Assembly: GCF_014197795.1 (NCBI RefSeq) | Contig: NZ_JACIGI010000019.1 | Span: 1 to 64,000 of the forward strand | DNA length: 64,000 nucleotides | DNA from: Roseospira goensis | Lineage (GTDB): Bacteria > Pseudomonadota > Alphaproteobacteria > Rhodospirillales > Rhodospirillaceae | Direction of reading: 5' to 3' | Part shown: positions 39,037 through 50,417 of the stretch, piece after piece | How the letters are laid out: each line of letters starts with the position of its first letter | How positions within the stretch are numbered: the first letter of the stretch is position 1 | The notes under the pieces: model-generated | Database searches by the model: none | What the model was told of the DNA's origin: nothing | What the model saw: the letters and a program-made list of their open reading frames with translations, nothing else | Program-made: the position numbers and the translations under genes

Positions 39037-41022
39037 ATGAGCATCAATCTTGGCGTGCCCGACGACATTGAACCCCAGATGAAGCCCCGGATCACCGTCA
39101 TCGGGGTCGGTGGCGCCGGCGGCAACGCGGTGAACAACATGATCGAGGCCCGCCTGGAGGGCGTCGACTTCGTGGTCGCGAACACCGATGCCCAGGCCCT
39201 GGCCCAGGCCCGCACCGACCGGCGCATTCAACTGGGCAGCGAGACCACCCACGGGCTCGGCTCCGGCGCGCGCCCCGACATCGGCCGGGCGGCGGCCGAG
39301 GAGAGCTACGAGGCCATCTCCAGCGAGATGAAGGGCAGCCACATGTGCTTCATCACCGCCGGCATGGGCGGCGGCACGGGCACCGGCGCCGCGCCGGTGG
39401 TGGCGCGCTGCGCCCGCGACATGGGCATCCTGACGGTCGGGGTGGTGACCAAGCCGTTCCAGTTCGAGGGCACCCACCGCATGCGGCTGGCCGACGGCGG
39501 CATCGAGGAACTGGCCCAGTACGTCGACACCCTGATCATCATCCCGAACCAGAACCTGTTCCGCGTCGCCAACGAGAAGACCACCTTCGCCGATGCCTTC
39601 AAGATGGCGGACAACGTGCTCTACGCCGGTGTCCGCTCGGTCACCGACCTGATGATCATGCCGGGTCTCATCAACCTGGACTTCGCCGACGTGCGCACGG
39701 TCATGATGGACATGGGCCGCGCCATGATGGGCACCGGCGAGGCCGGCGGCGACAACCGCGCCATCGAGGCTGCCGAGGCGGCGATCGCCAACCCGCTGTT
39801 GGAAGAGACCTCCATGCGCGGGGCGCGGGGGGTGCTCATCAACATCACCGGCGGCAACGACCTGACGCTGTACGAGGTGGACGAGGCGGCCAACCGCATC
39901 CGCGAGGAGATCAAGTGCGAGGATGCCAATGTCATCTTCGGGTCCTGCCTGGACGCCTCGCTGGACGGCACCATGCGGGTCTCGGTGGTGGCCAGCGGCA
40001 TCGACGCCGTCAGTCAGGCGCGTCCGCACGACAGCCAGGAGGCTCAGGGCAGCGGCTTCGGGCTCGGCCTGGCGGCCGCCCGCAAGGTCGCCACGGGCGG
40101 CGCCGAGCGCACCGCCCCGCCCGCCGCGCGCGAGGCAAGCGCCGCCACGGCCCGCGCTGCCGACGACGGGGTGCTCGACGACACCGCGGCCGACCTGACC
40201 CACGACGGTCTGGTCGCGCCGGCCGCGGCGCTGGACGAGGACCCCCGCGCCGAGACGGGTGCCCCCCGCCCGGCGGCCCAGGCCGGTGGCGCCGCGGCAC
40301 CGCGGCCCACGCCCGGTCGGCCGGCCGGGCCGACAGCCGGGTCGCGGCAGCCGTCCGGACACCCGGCGGGGTCGTCGTCGTTTCAGGCCCGGCCCGGGAC
40401 CTCGCTGCCGCCGCTGCAGGGCGGGGCCGAGGGCAACCGCTTCATCCCGCAGCGCCCGGCCCAGCCCCCGGCGGCCGCCACCGCGCGTCTGGATCCGCCC
40501 CCGGCGGCCCCCACCGCCCCGGCGCACCCCGGCGCAGGTGGGGCGCCCGTCGATCCCGGGGCCGGCGGCCGGCCGCACACCCTGGGTCACGCCGAGGCGG
40601 CCCCCCCGGTGCGCGGTCAGACCGCGCTGGATCCGCGCTATCATGGTCATGAGCACGCGGCCCACCAGGGCCATGAGACGCGCCGGCCGACGCTTCAGCC
40701 GGGTGTCCGGGTGGCCAGCCATAGCCCGCATCCGGCCCATGGTGATCCCGGCGGCCGCCGCGGCGAGGCGCCGCACGGTCCGCGCGGCGAGGAGGAGCGC
40801 CGGGACCGGCCGTCGCTGTTCCAGCGCATGACCGGATTCGGTCGCGCGCGCGGCGGCGAGGAGGAGCGCGAGCCGCCGCGGCGCGCCGAGCCGGGCCGCG
40901 CGACCGAGGAGCCGGGGGGCGCGCCGCGCGCCATGACGGTCAATCCGGAGGACCGCCCGGCGTCGTCGCACCGCGAGGATCAGCTTGAGATCCCGGCCTT
41001 CCTGCGCCGGCAAGCGAATTGA
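39037..41022 (+). CDS. ftsZ: Cell division GTPase FtsZ with a very long C-terminal linker
   Basis: The tubulin-like GTPase that forms the division ring. The GTPase core occupies about residues 1-327, with [12 protein letters not shown], the tubulin signature [10 protein letters not shown] and the T7-loop segment [13 protein letters not shown]. It is followed by a low-complexity linker of about 320 residues, rich in Ala, Pro, Gly, Arg and His, and by the C-terminal conserved peptide [12 protein letters not shown] that binds FtsA. Total 661 residues. The ATG at 39037 is preferred for its GGAGG 8-9 nt upstream and its [10 protein letters not shown]-terminus. The frame is also open back to an ATG at 38815 that overlaps the ftsA stop and has its own AAGGAG, so a form 74 residues longer is possible. 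Confidence 0.96.
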   Translation: MSINLGVPDDIEPQMKPRITVIGVGGAGGNAVNNMIEARLEGVDFVVANTDAQALAQARTDRRIQLGSETTHGLGSGARPDIGRAAAEESYEAISSEMKGSHMCFITAGMGGGTGTGAAPVVARCARDMGILTVGVVTKPFQFEGTHRMRLADGGIEELAQYVDTLIIIPNQNLFRVANEKTTFADAFKMADNVLYAGVRSVTDLMIMPGLINLDFADVRTVMMDMGRAMMGTGEAGGDNRAIEAAEAAIANPLLEETSMRGARGVLINITGGNDLTLYEVDEAANRIREEIKCEDANVIFGSCLDASLDGTMRVSVVASGIDAVSQARPHDSQEAQGSGFGLGLAAARKVATGGAERTAPPAAREASAATARAADDGVLDDTAADLTHDGLVAPAAALDEDPRAETGAPRPAAQAGGAAAPRPTPGRPAGPTAGSRQPSGHPAGSSSFQARPGTSLPPLQGGAEGNRFIPQRPAQPPAAATARLDPPPAAPTAPAHPGAGGAPVDPGAGGRPHTLGHAEAAPPVRGQTALDPRYHGHEHAAHQGHETRRPTLQPGVRVASHSPHPAHGDPGGRRGEAPHGPRGEEERRDRPSLFQRMTGFGRARGGEEEREPPRRAEPGRATEEPGGAPRAMTVNPEDRPASSHREDQLEIPAFLRRQAN

Positions 41023-41183
41023 CGGCGTCGGGCCGGCGGGTGACCGCCGGTCCCAGAGCCGCACACTCTGCCATCGCGCCGGACCGTCCGTCCCGTCCTC
41101 CCGTCCGGTCCCTCCGGGGTCCGGTGCGGGAGGCGGGCGGACCGGGCGCCGGTCGCCGCCGCGGGTTGGTCGGCTGGGTCGCG

Positions 41184-41201
41184 GATAAAATATTTTTTAT
41201 C
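41184..41201. promoter_or_regulatory. AT-rich palindrome between ftsZ and lpxC
   Basis: GATAAAA (41184-41190) and TTTTATC (41195-41201) are perfect reverse complements around TATT. It stands out in a GC-rich gap. It could be an operator, a DNA-bending site, or part of a weak transcription terminator for ftsZ, though it lacks a GC-rich stem. The rest of the gap 41023-41578 holds no recognisable gene. Confidence 0.45.
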
Positions 41202-41353
41202 AAAGGGTTGCGCGGTCGTGTTGGGGTGCGGGCCGGGCGAGAGACCGGTTGGTGGCCGGACCCCGGCAAGCCCTGGATGACGCCGCGCAAGGGATTGCAG
41301 GAGCGGCATAATTCCGGACAGAGCAGTCGCAACATTCTGAAACAATGATTGAT

Positions 41354-41382
41354 TTGCACGGTCCCCGCTGCGCCGCTAAGTC
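41354..41382 (+). promoter_or_regulatory. Putative lpxC promoter
   Basis: TTGCAC (41354-41359) and TAAGTC (41377-41382) are separated by 17 bp, within the least GC-rich part of the gap, and point at lpxC. The fit to -10 is moderate. It would give lpxC its own leader of about 190 nt, independent of the dcw operon. Confidence 0.4.
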
Positions 41383-41578
41383 TGGATCAAGCAAATAGTC
41401 GAGCCGCGGGTGGGGTTGGACGGAGACCCCGAGACCGTGTGGCGGTGTCCGGTCCCGGGCCGGGTCCACCGGCCGCCGGGACCACCCCGGATCGACCGCT
41501 TCAGCCATCACGGGTCTCGCGCCCCCCCGCCTGTGGGGTTCGCGCCGGACCGGCCCAGACTGACGGGGACGCTTGATC

Positions 41579-42598
41579 ATGAAGGACGCCAGCCTGGACG
41601 AAGCCGAAGCCCTCGCCGCCGCATCGGACGTGGCGCCCGCCGGCATCAGCGCCGGTCCCGGCCTGTGGCCGCTGACCGCGGCCGCGCAACGCACCCTGGC
41701 CGGGCCGGCCACCGTGACCGGCATCGGGCTGCATTCCGGCGTCGACGTTACCCTGACGCTGCGCCCCGCCGCCGCCGACAGCGGGATCTGGATCCGCCGC
41801 GCCGACGTGACCGACCGCGACCCCATGATCCCGGCGCGCTGGGACCACGTGGTGGACACCCGGCTGTGCACCACCCTGGGCAACGCGGCCGGCGTCACCG
41901 TCGCCACCGTCGAGCACCTGATGGCCGCCCTGGCCGGGCTCGGCGTGGACAACGCGGAACTCGTCGTCGACGGGCCGGAACTGCCGGTGATGGATGGCTC
42001 TTCGGCCGCCTTCGTGGCCCTGGTCGAGACCGCCGGCACGATCGCCCAGGGCGCCCCGCGCCATGCCGTGCGCCTGGTCGATACCGTGACCGTGGAGGAT
42101 GGCGAGAGCGTGGCGAGTCTGCGGCCGGCGCCGCGCGGCCTGAGCATCGACGCCACCATCGACTTCGACAGCGCCGCCATCGGCCGCCAGCACCGCGTGG
42201 TCTCGGTCACCCCCGACAGTTTCCGCCGTGACCTGGCGGACGCGCGCACCTTCGGCTTCCGCCACGAGGTGGAGGGGCTGCGCGCCATGGGGCTGGCCCG
42301 CGGCGGCTCGCTCGACAACGCCGTGGTGGTCGATGGCGACGCCATCCTCAACCCCGAGGGCCTGCGTCACGACGACGAGTTCGTCCGTCACAAGGCGCTC
42401 GACGTGCTGGGCGACCTGGCGCTGGCCGGGCATCCGGTGATCGGTGCCTACAGCGGTCACCGACCCAGCCACCGCCTCAACAACCTGCTGCTGCGGGCGC
42501 TGTTCGCGCAGCCCCAGGCGTGGCGGTTTGAACCGGCGCTGAGCACCGCCGGCGCCGGTGACGCCGCGCGCCACGCCGGCGACCGCCGCCGCGCCTGA
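41579..42598 (+). CDS. lpxC: UDP-3-O-acyl-GlcNAc deacetylase
   Basis: The zinc-dependent committed step of lipid A synthesis, 339 residues. Zinc ligands and catalytic residues are in place: VATVEHLMAAL (catalytic Glu and first His) and VRHKALDVLGDLAL (second His and Asp), plus the general acid His in YSGHRPSH. GIGLHSGVDVTLTLRPA is the opening signature. The start could also be a TTG two codons upstream. The N-terminus has a 30-residue extension before TAAAQRTLAGP. Position after ftsZ and before bamD is conserved in alphaproteobacteria. Confidence 0.97.
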   Translation: MKDASLDEAEALAAASDVAPAGISAGPGLWPLTAAAQRTLAGPATVTGIGLHSGVDVTLTLRPAAADSGIWIRRADVTDRDPMIPARWDHVVDTRLCTTLGNAAGVTVATVEHLMAALAGLGVDNAELVVDGPELPVMDGSSAAFVALVETAGTIAQGAPRHAVRLVDTVTVEDGESVASLRPAPRGLSIDATIDFDSAAIGRQHRVVSVTPDSFRRDLADARTFGFRHEVEGLRAMGLARGGSLDNAVVVDGDAILNPEGLRHDDEFVRHKALDVLGDLALAGHPVIGAYSGHRPSHRLNNLLLRALFAQPQAWRFEPALSTAGAGDAARHAGDRRRA

Positions 42599-42753
42599 GC
42601 TCGGCCCGGCCCGGCAGCGGCCGGTCAGCCGGGCAGGTGACACATCCGGGTGCCATGGTATAGTGCGAGGCTTCGGGGCCGGCGCGCGGGCGGCTGTCTG
42701 CCGCGCGCCCCCGGACTCGTCCCCCACGGACCGTCAGGATCGTCGCCCGTACC

Positions 42754-43608
42754 ATGAAGAGCCCGCTTCCCGTTCCGCCGTCGCCGTGCGCCCCGCGTGC
42801 CCGCCGTGCGACCGCGGCCGCCGTCGCCCTGGCGGCGGTGCTCGCCCTCGCGGCCTGCGGCACCGGCTCCGACGAACCGGCCTACCAGGAACGCCCGGTC
42901 GAACAACTCTACAACGAGGCGGTCAGCCTGCTGGAGGAGGGGGACTACGACGGCGCGGCCGAGGCCTTCAACGAGGTCGAGCGCCAGCACCCCTATTCGG
43001 TGTGGGCGACCAAGGCCCAGCTCATGGCGGCCTACAGCCACTACGAGGACAACGACTACGACGAGGCGATCATCGCCCTGGACCGCTTCATCCAGCTCCA
43101 CCCGGGCAACCGCGATATCGCCTATGCGTACTATCTCAAGGGCCTGAGCTACTACGAGCAGATCGCCGACGTGCGCCGCGACCAGGAGATCACACGCCTG
43201 GCGATGGAGGGCCTGCGCGAGGTCATCAACCGCTTTCCGGACACCAAGTACGCCCGCGACGCCCGCTTCAAGATCGACCTGGCGCGCGACCACATGGCCG
43301 GCAAGGAAATGAGCGTCGGCCGCTTCTACCTGCGGGAGAAGCATTACCTGGCCGCCCTGAACCGCTTCAAGCGCGTGGTGGAGGAGTACGAGCAGACCAC
43401 CCACGTGCCGGAGGCGCTGTACCGCATCGTTGAAATCAACAGCATCCTGGGCCTGGAGGGCGAGGCCCGCAAGGTGGCCGCCGTCCTCGGCCACAACTAC
43501 CCGGGCAGCGACTGGTACGTGGACGCCTATCAACTCGTGACCGGCGAACAGATCCGCGACCCGGACGCCGACACCGCCTGGTACGACGGTCTGTTCGACT
43601 GGATCTAG
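42754..43608 (+). CDS. bamD: Outer membrane assembly lipoprotein BamD
   Basis: A 284-residue lipoprotein of the BAM complex, which inserts beta-barrel proteins in the outer membrane. The lipobox is LALAAC with the lipidated Cys at residue 35. The mature part is a row of TPR repeats beginning YNEAVSLLEEGDYDGAAEAFNEVERQHPYS, with AYYLKGLSYYEQ and RFPDTKYARDARFKIDLARDHMAGKEMSVGRFYL as conserved BamD segments. Position between lpxC and recN is standard for the group. Confidence 0.96.
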   Translation: MKSPLPVPPSPCAPRARRATAAAVALAAVLALAACGTGSDEPAYQERPVEQLYNEAVSLLEEGDYDGAAEAFNEVERQHPYSVWATKAQLMAAYSHYEDNDYDEAIIALDRFIQLHPGNRDIAYAYYLKGLSYYEQIADVRRDQEITRLAMEGLREVINRFPDTKYARDARFKIDLARDHMAGKEMSVGRFYLREKHYLAALNRFKRVVEEYEQTTHVPEALYRIVEINSILGLEGEARKVAAVLGHNYPGSDWYVDAYQLVTGEQIRDPDADTAWYDGLFDWI

Positions 43609-43658
43609 TGGCACCGCCCTGACCGGGGTGCCTTTCGTCTTCCGCCGGACCCGCTGGC

Positions 43659-47518
<3,860 letters not shown>

Positions 47519-47567
47519 CGGCCCCGAGGCCCGGCCGGCCCTGGTCGCCGCGCTCGGGTCGCCCCCC

Positions 47568-48296
47568 TCATCCCGCGCCCGCGCCCGCGCTCGCCCCCGC
47601 GCCCGCGTCGGCCGACAGGCGCCGGGCGCCGGGCAGCGCGTCCAGCCGGTCGGCCAGGTTTTCCGCCGTGATGATGCCGCCGGGCGCGATCGCCAGACCG
47701 GCCCGGCCGAGCTGGCGCGCCACCCAGGTGTTGCAGGTGTTGAACAGGTGGAACCGGCCGTGGGCGGGGTAGAAGCGTCCGGCCGGCGTCAGGCCGGGCG
47801 CGACCGGCGCTACCCGGCCGCCGCCGGGTGGACGCTCCACGGTGTCGTGGATCGCCCGCACCAGCCGCGCCAGGCCCGGCGCCGCGATCGGCACCCGCCA
47901 GACCGCGCGGTCGGCCGTGGGCGCGGGCAGGGCGGCGAGACCGGCCAGGTGCAGGATCGACGGTCCCGGCACCAGCCCCGCGGCCAGCGCGTCGGCCAGC
48001 GAGGCGCGCGGGTTGGGGTAATAGGCCCGGTCCCCCCAGCCCGCCTCCAGGTAGCGCGCATCGGGGAAATCCGCGGCCTCGGGCAACAGCCCGGCCGGCA
48101 CGGCCGCGCGCGGGATCACGAGGCCGCTGTGCCAGCCGGTGGCGATCACGTGGATCGGCTGGGTCTCGGCGCGCGCCGGTCCCGCCGGACCGGGGGCGGC
48201 GGGCGCCCCCTTGGGGCCGGGCGGCGCGCAGCCGGAGGCCGCCGCCGCCAGCAGCACGGCGCCGACTCCGGTCAGCAGGCGGCGGCGGTCGATCAT
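47568..48296 (-). CDS. DUF2459 (TIGR02117) lipoprotein
   Basis: A 242-residue protein with an N-terminal RRRLLTGVGAVLLAAAASGCAPP signal that combines a twin arginine with a lipobox (Cys23). The mature part matches the DUF2459 family: HVIATGWHSGLVIP near residue 60, GWGDRAYYPN, and FHLFNTCNTWVARQL with a conserved Asn-Thr-Cys-Asn. A cysteine-peptidase-like fold is suspected for this family but not shown. The reading frame is open upstream, but the start at MIDRRRLL places the signal peptide correctly. It converges on ligA, with 49 bp between the stop codons. Confidence 0.78.
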   Translation of the reverse strand: MIDRRRLLTGVGAVLLAAAASGCAPPGPKGAPAAPGPAGPARAETQPIHVIATGWHSGLVIPRAAVPAGLLPEAADFPDARYLEAGWGDRAYYPNPRASLADALAAGLVPGPSILHLAGLAALPAPTADRAVWRVPIAAPGLARLVRAIHDTVERPPGGGRVAPVAPGLTPAGRFYPAHGRFHLFNTCNTWVARQLGRAGLAIAPGGIITAENLADRLDALPGARRLSADAGAGASAGAGAG

Positions 48297-48894
48297 GCAA
48301 CGCTCCCGCTTCAGGGGTCCGACCGCAGATGTGGGCGGGCACCGGCCGGCCGTCCAGCGGGCGGGCGCCACCCCCTGGAGCCGCGCCCGGGCCGCGACCG
48401 CAGGGAACGCAGTGCAGCATCGCGGCGTTTTTCGCTTGCGCCGAAGACGGGGCGGTCGCAGTGTGGATCCAGGCTTCTCCTGGTGTCCGGTGCCCGGTGT
48501 GCCGTGGCGTGGGAGGCCTGGGAGCATCCGCATCCGTGCGCCGGCCGCCGGATCGCGTTGGCGGCGGGTTCCGCGAGAGGCGGACGCCCCCGGGATGGTG
48601 CCGGATCCCGCCCGGGACCGCGCGGCCCCGGACCTTCCGGATCAATCCACGTCCGGAGGAGGTCGCCGTGCCCGGTCTCCAGTCGTGTGACCCGGTTACC
48701 GTCGGGTCCCTATCGTGTGAATCGAGGATCATCCGCGACGACAGCCCGCAGGACCGCGAACCGGGGGCCGCCAGGAGGCTTGACGGGTGCCGTCGGCCGC
48801 GCTTTGGTGCCGTCCCTCCGGATCCGTCAAGCCCCCTGGGTGGCGCCACGGCGCGTCGCGGGCGGCGTCGCGTGTCTGTTCCGAAAGGCCAGTG
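48297..48894. other. 600-bp gap upstream of ptsN
   Basis: No credible coding region. The octamer TCGTGTGA occurs twice 30 bp apart (48683-48690 and 48713-48720), with GACCCG/CGGGTC arms between them. The expected partners of ptsN (rpoN and hpf) are not here. Promoters for both the DUF2459 gene and ptsN must lie in this stretch, but none could be identified with confidence. Confidence 0.5.
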
Positions 48895-49359
48895 ATGGAC
48901 ATTGCCGATCTGATCACGCCCGACAGCGTGATGGTTCCCCTCAAGGTCACCAGCAAGAAGCAGGCGCTGCAGGCCCTGGCCCGGCGCGCCGCCCAGATCA
49001 CGGGGCTGAACGAGCGAACCATCTTCGACGTGTTGCTGGAGCGCGAGCGGCTGGGCACCACCGGTGTCGGCAACGGCATCGCCATCCCGCATGGCCGGCT
49101 GCCGGGCCTGACCGGCATGCACGGCCTGTTCGCGCGGCTGGCGCGCCCGATCAACTTCGATGCCATCGACGACCAGCCGGTCGACCTGATCTTCCTCTTG
49201 CTGGCCCCCGAGTCCGCCGGGGCCGACCACCTCAAGGCCCTGGCCCGGGTCTCGCGCCTGCTGCGCGACCGGTCGATGTGCGAAAAGCTGCGCGGCACCG
49301 ATACCCCGGAGGCGCTGTACGGCCTGCTGATCTCCCACCGCGCCAGCCAGGCCGCCTGA
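48895..49359 (+). CDS. ptsN: Nitrogen PTS EIIA component
   Basis: A 154-residue EIIA-Ntr protein of the regulatory phosphotransferase system. The phospho-accepting histidine lies in GNGIAIPHGRLPG near residue 66. The N-terminus MDIADLITPDSVMVPLKVTSKKQALQALA is typical. It receives phosphate from NPr and signals to nitrogen, potassium and envelope functions. It usually follows hpf downstream of rpoN; here it stands alone. A Shine-Dalgarno GAAAGG precedes the ATG. SixA, a phosphohistidine phosphatase known to act on NPr in E. coli, is encoded 40 kb away. Confidence 0.94.
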   Translation: MDIADLITPDSVMVPLKVTSKKQALQALARRAAQITGLNERTIFDVLLERERLGTTGVGNGIAIPHGRLPGLTGMHGLFARLARPINFDAIDDQPVDLIFLLLAPESAGADHLKALARVSRLLRDRSMCEKLRGTDTPEALYGLLISHRASQAA

Positions 49360-49437
49360 GCCGCCCCGCCCATGCCACAATCACCCCGTTCACTGACCGG
49401 TGGGGCGGCGCGACGCCCCGACCGATGTGGAGGCGGC

Positions 49438-49668
49438 ATGGACACCGTCCCGACCGTGCGTTTCCGCCCCTGGTGCCGCCGTGCCGGCGCGACCCTTGCG
49501 TCGGCGCTGCTGCTGGCCGGGCTCGCCGCCTGCCAGCCGTCGGTGAAGGTGCAGGCGCCCGACAAACCCATCGTCATCAACCTGAACGTGAAAATCGAAC
49601 AGGATGTGCGGGTGCGCCTGGAAAAGGGCGTCGAGGAGGTCCTGGAGGGCAATCCGGACATCTTCTGA
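49438..49668 (+). CDS. ynbE: YnbE-family lipoprotein
   Basis: A 76-residue lipoprotein with lipobox LAGLAACQPS (lipidated Cys at residue 32). The mature part, SVKVQAPDKPIVINLNVKI plus EQDVRVRLEKGVEEVLEGNPDIF, matches YnbE. In E. coli YnbE docks in the outer membrane and completes the bridge formed by the AsmA-like protein YdbH for phospholipid transport between membranes. The ydbL homologue follows 90 bp downstream, but no ydbH is adjacent. The first 15 residues before the signal are unusually long. Confidence 0.88.
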   Translation: MDTVPTVRFRPWCRRAGATLASALLLAGLAACQPSVKVQAPDKPIVINLNVKIEQDVRVRLEKGVEEVLEGNPDIF

Positions 49669-49758
49669 GTGTGACCGCCGCCGGGTCCGCAGGCCCGAGG
49701 CCGGCCGATCCGCACGCCGCCGCAGGGATGTCGCGAAAGGGATGAGGGAAGACGGGTC

Positions 49759-50124
49759 ATGACAGGGCAAGCGCGCGGGGCCGACGGCTCCGCTCCCCCC
49801 TCCGCCGGACGCCGCCGCCGGACCGCCGTGCGCCGCGCGGGCGCGGCGGTGCTGGCGCTGGCCACTCTGGTCGCGCTCGGCACGCCCCCGGCGGCGGCGC
49901 AGAGCCTCGACCAGCTCCGCGCCAGCGGCGCCGTGTGTGAGCGGCCGGACGGCCTGTTGCGGGCGCTCAGCGGCGACGCCGCCGTGCGCCAGCAGGTGGA
50001 CACCATCAACCGCGAGCGCCTGGCGGCCTACGAACGTCTGGCGCGCGAGACCAACACCACCATCGAGCAGGTCCGCGTGGTTTCGGGCGAGAAGCTCCAG
50101 GCCAAGTACGGGGGCTGTCCGTAG
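49759..50124 (+). CDS. ydbL: YdbL-family periplasmic protein (DUF1318)
   Basis: A 121-residue protein of the DUF1318 family. The signal peptide (AVLALATLVALGTPPAAAQS) follows a long basic leader. The mature protein SLDQLRASGAVCERPDGLLRAL with NRERLAAYERLARETNTTIEQVRVVSGEKL is the YdbL signature. It is thought to modulate the YdbH-YnbE phospholipid bridge. It follows ynbE. The first hairpin of the downstream repeat family begins 25 bp after its stop. Confidence 0.88.
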   Translation: MTGQARGADGSAPPSAGRRRRTAVRRAGAAVLALATLVALGTPPAAAQSLDQLRASGAVCERPDGLLRALSGDAAVRQQVDTINRERLAAYERLARETNTTIEQVRVVSGEKLQAKYGGCP

Positions 50125-50148
50125 CCGTCCGTCGCGGCGCGGAATCCT

Positions 50149-50417
50149 GCACCACCTCGTGATCAAAGACAGGACCAACACGATCAAGAGGTGGTGCGAT
50201 CCGCCCGAGAGCAGATCGCACCAAAATGGAATCGCGCCGTGATCCCATTTTGGTGCGTGAATCTGCTCTCGAATCAATACAGCCGATTGCGACAAACCGG
50301 AACCGCGGCGCGACGTCGGTTTGTCGCGATAATCGGCTGTAAAATCAATAATGTAGAGCCGATTCACGTTTGAAATCGGAACGCAGTTCCGGTTCCGATT
50401 TCAAACGATCGGCTCTA
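50149..50417. repeat. Four consecutive large hairpins downstream of the LpoA-like gene
   Basis: Hairpin 1 (50149-50197): GCACCACCTC with GAGGTGGTGC, loop 29 bp. Hairpin 2 (50206-50271): outer CGAGAGCAGAT/ATCTGCTCTCG and inner CGCACCAAAATGG/CCATTTTGGTGCG, with TGA bulged on the right. Hairpin 3 (50279-50340): outer ACAGCCGATT/AATCGGCTGT and inner GCGACAAACCG/CGGTTTGTCGC, with GAT bulged on the right. Hairpin 4 (50354-50417): outer TAGAGCCGAT/ATCGGCTCTA and inner GTTTGAAATCGGAAC/GTTCCGATTTCAAAC, with bulges on both sides. Three share the outer-bulge-inner plan. The last covers the TAG stop of the LpoA-like gene. They may terminate convergent transcripts. Confidence 0.9.

Noticed and set aside
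41184-41201. Fur or iron box
   Set aside because: The palindrome lacks the 19-bp GATAATGATAATCATTATC-like pattern and no iron gene is adjacent.
43609-43658. SOS box upstream of recN
   Set aside because: Looked for GTTC-N7-GTTC or GAAC-N7-GAAC in the 50-bp gap and found none.
50191-50373. 60-residue open frame downstream of ydbL
   Set aside because: It lies entirely within the hairpin group and has no ribosome site.
50149-50417. Integron attC sites
   Set aside because: The bulged hairpin shape is suggestive, but the GTTRRRY core motifs, paired arm order and cassette genes are missing.
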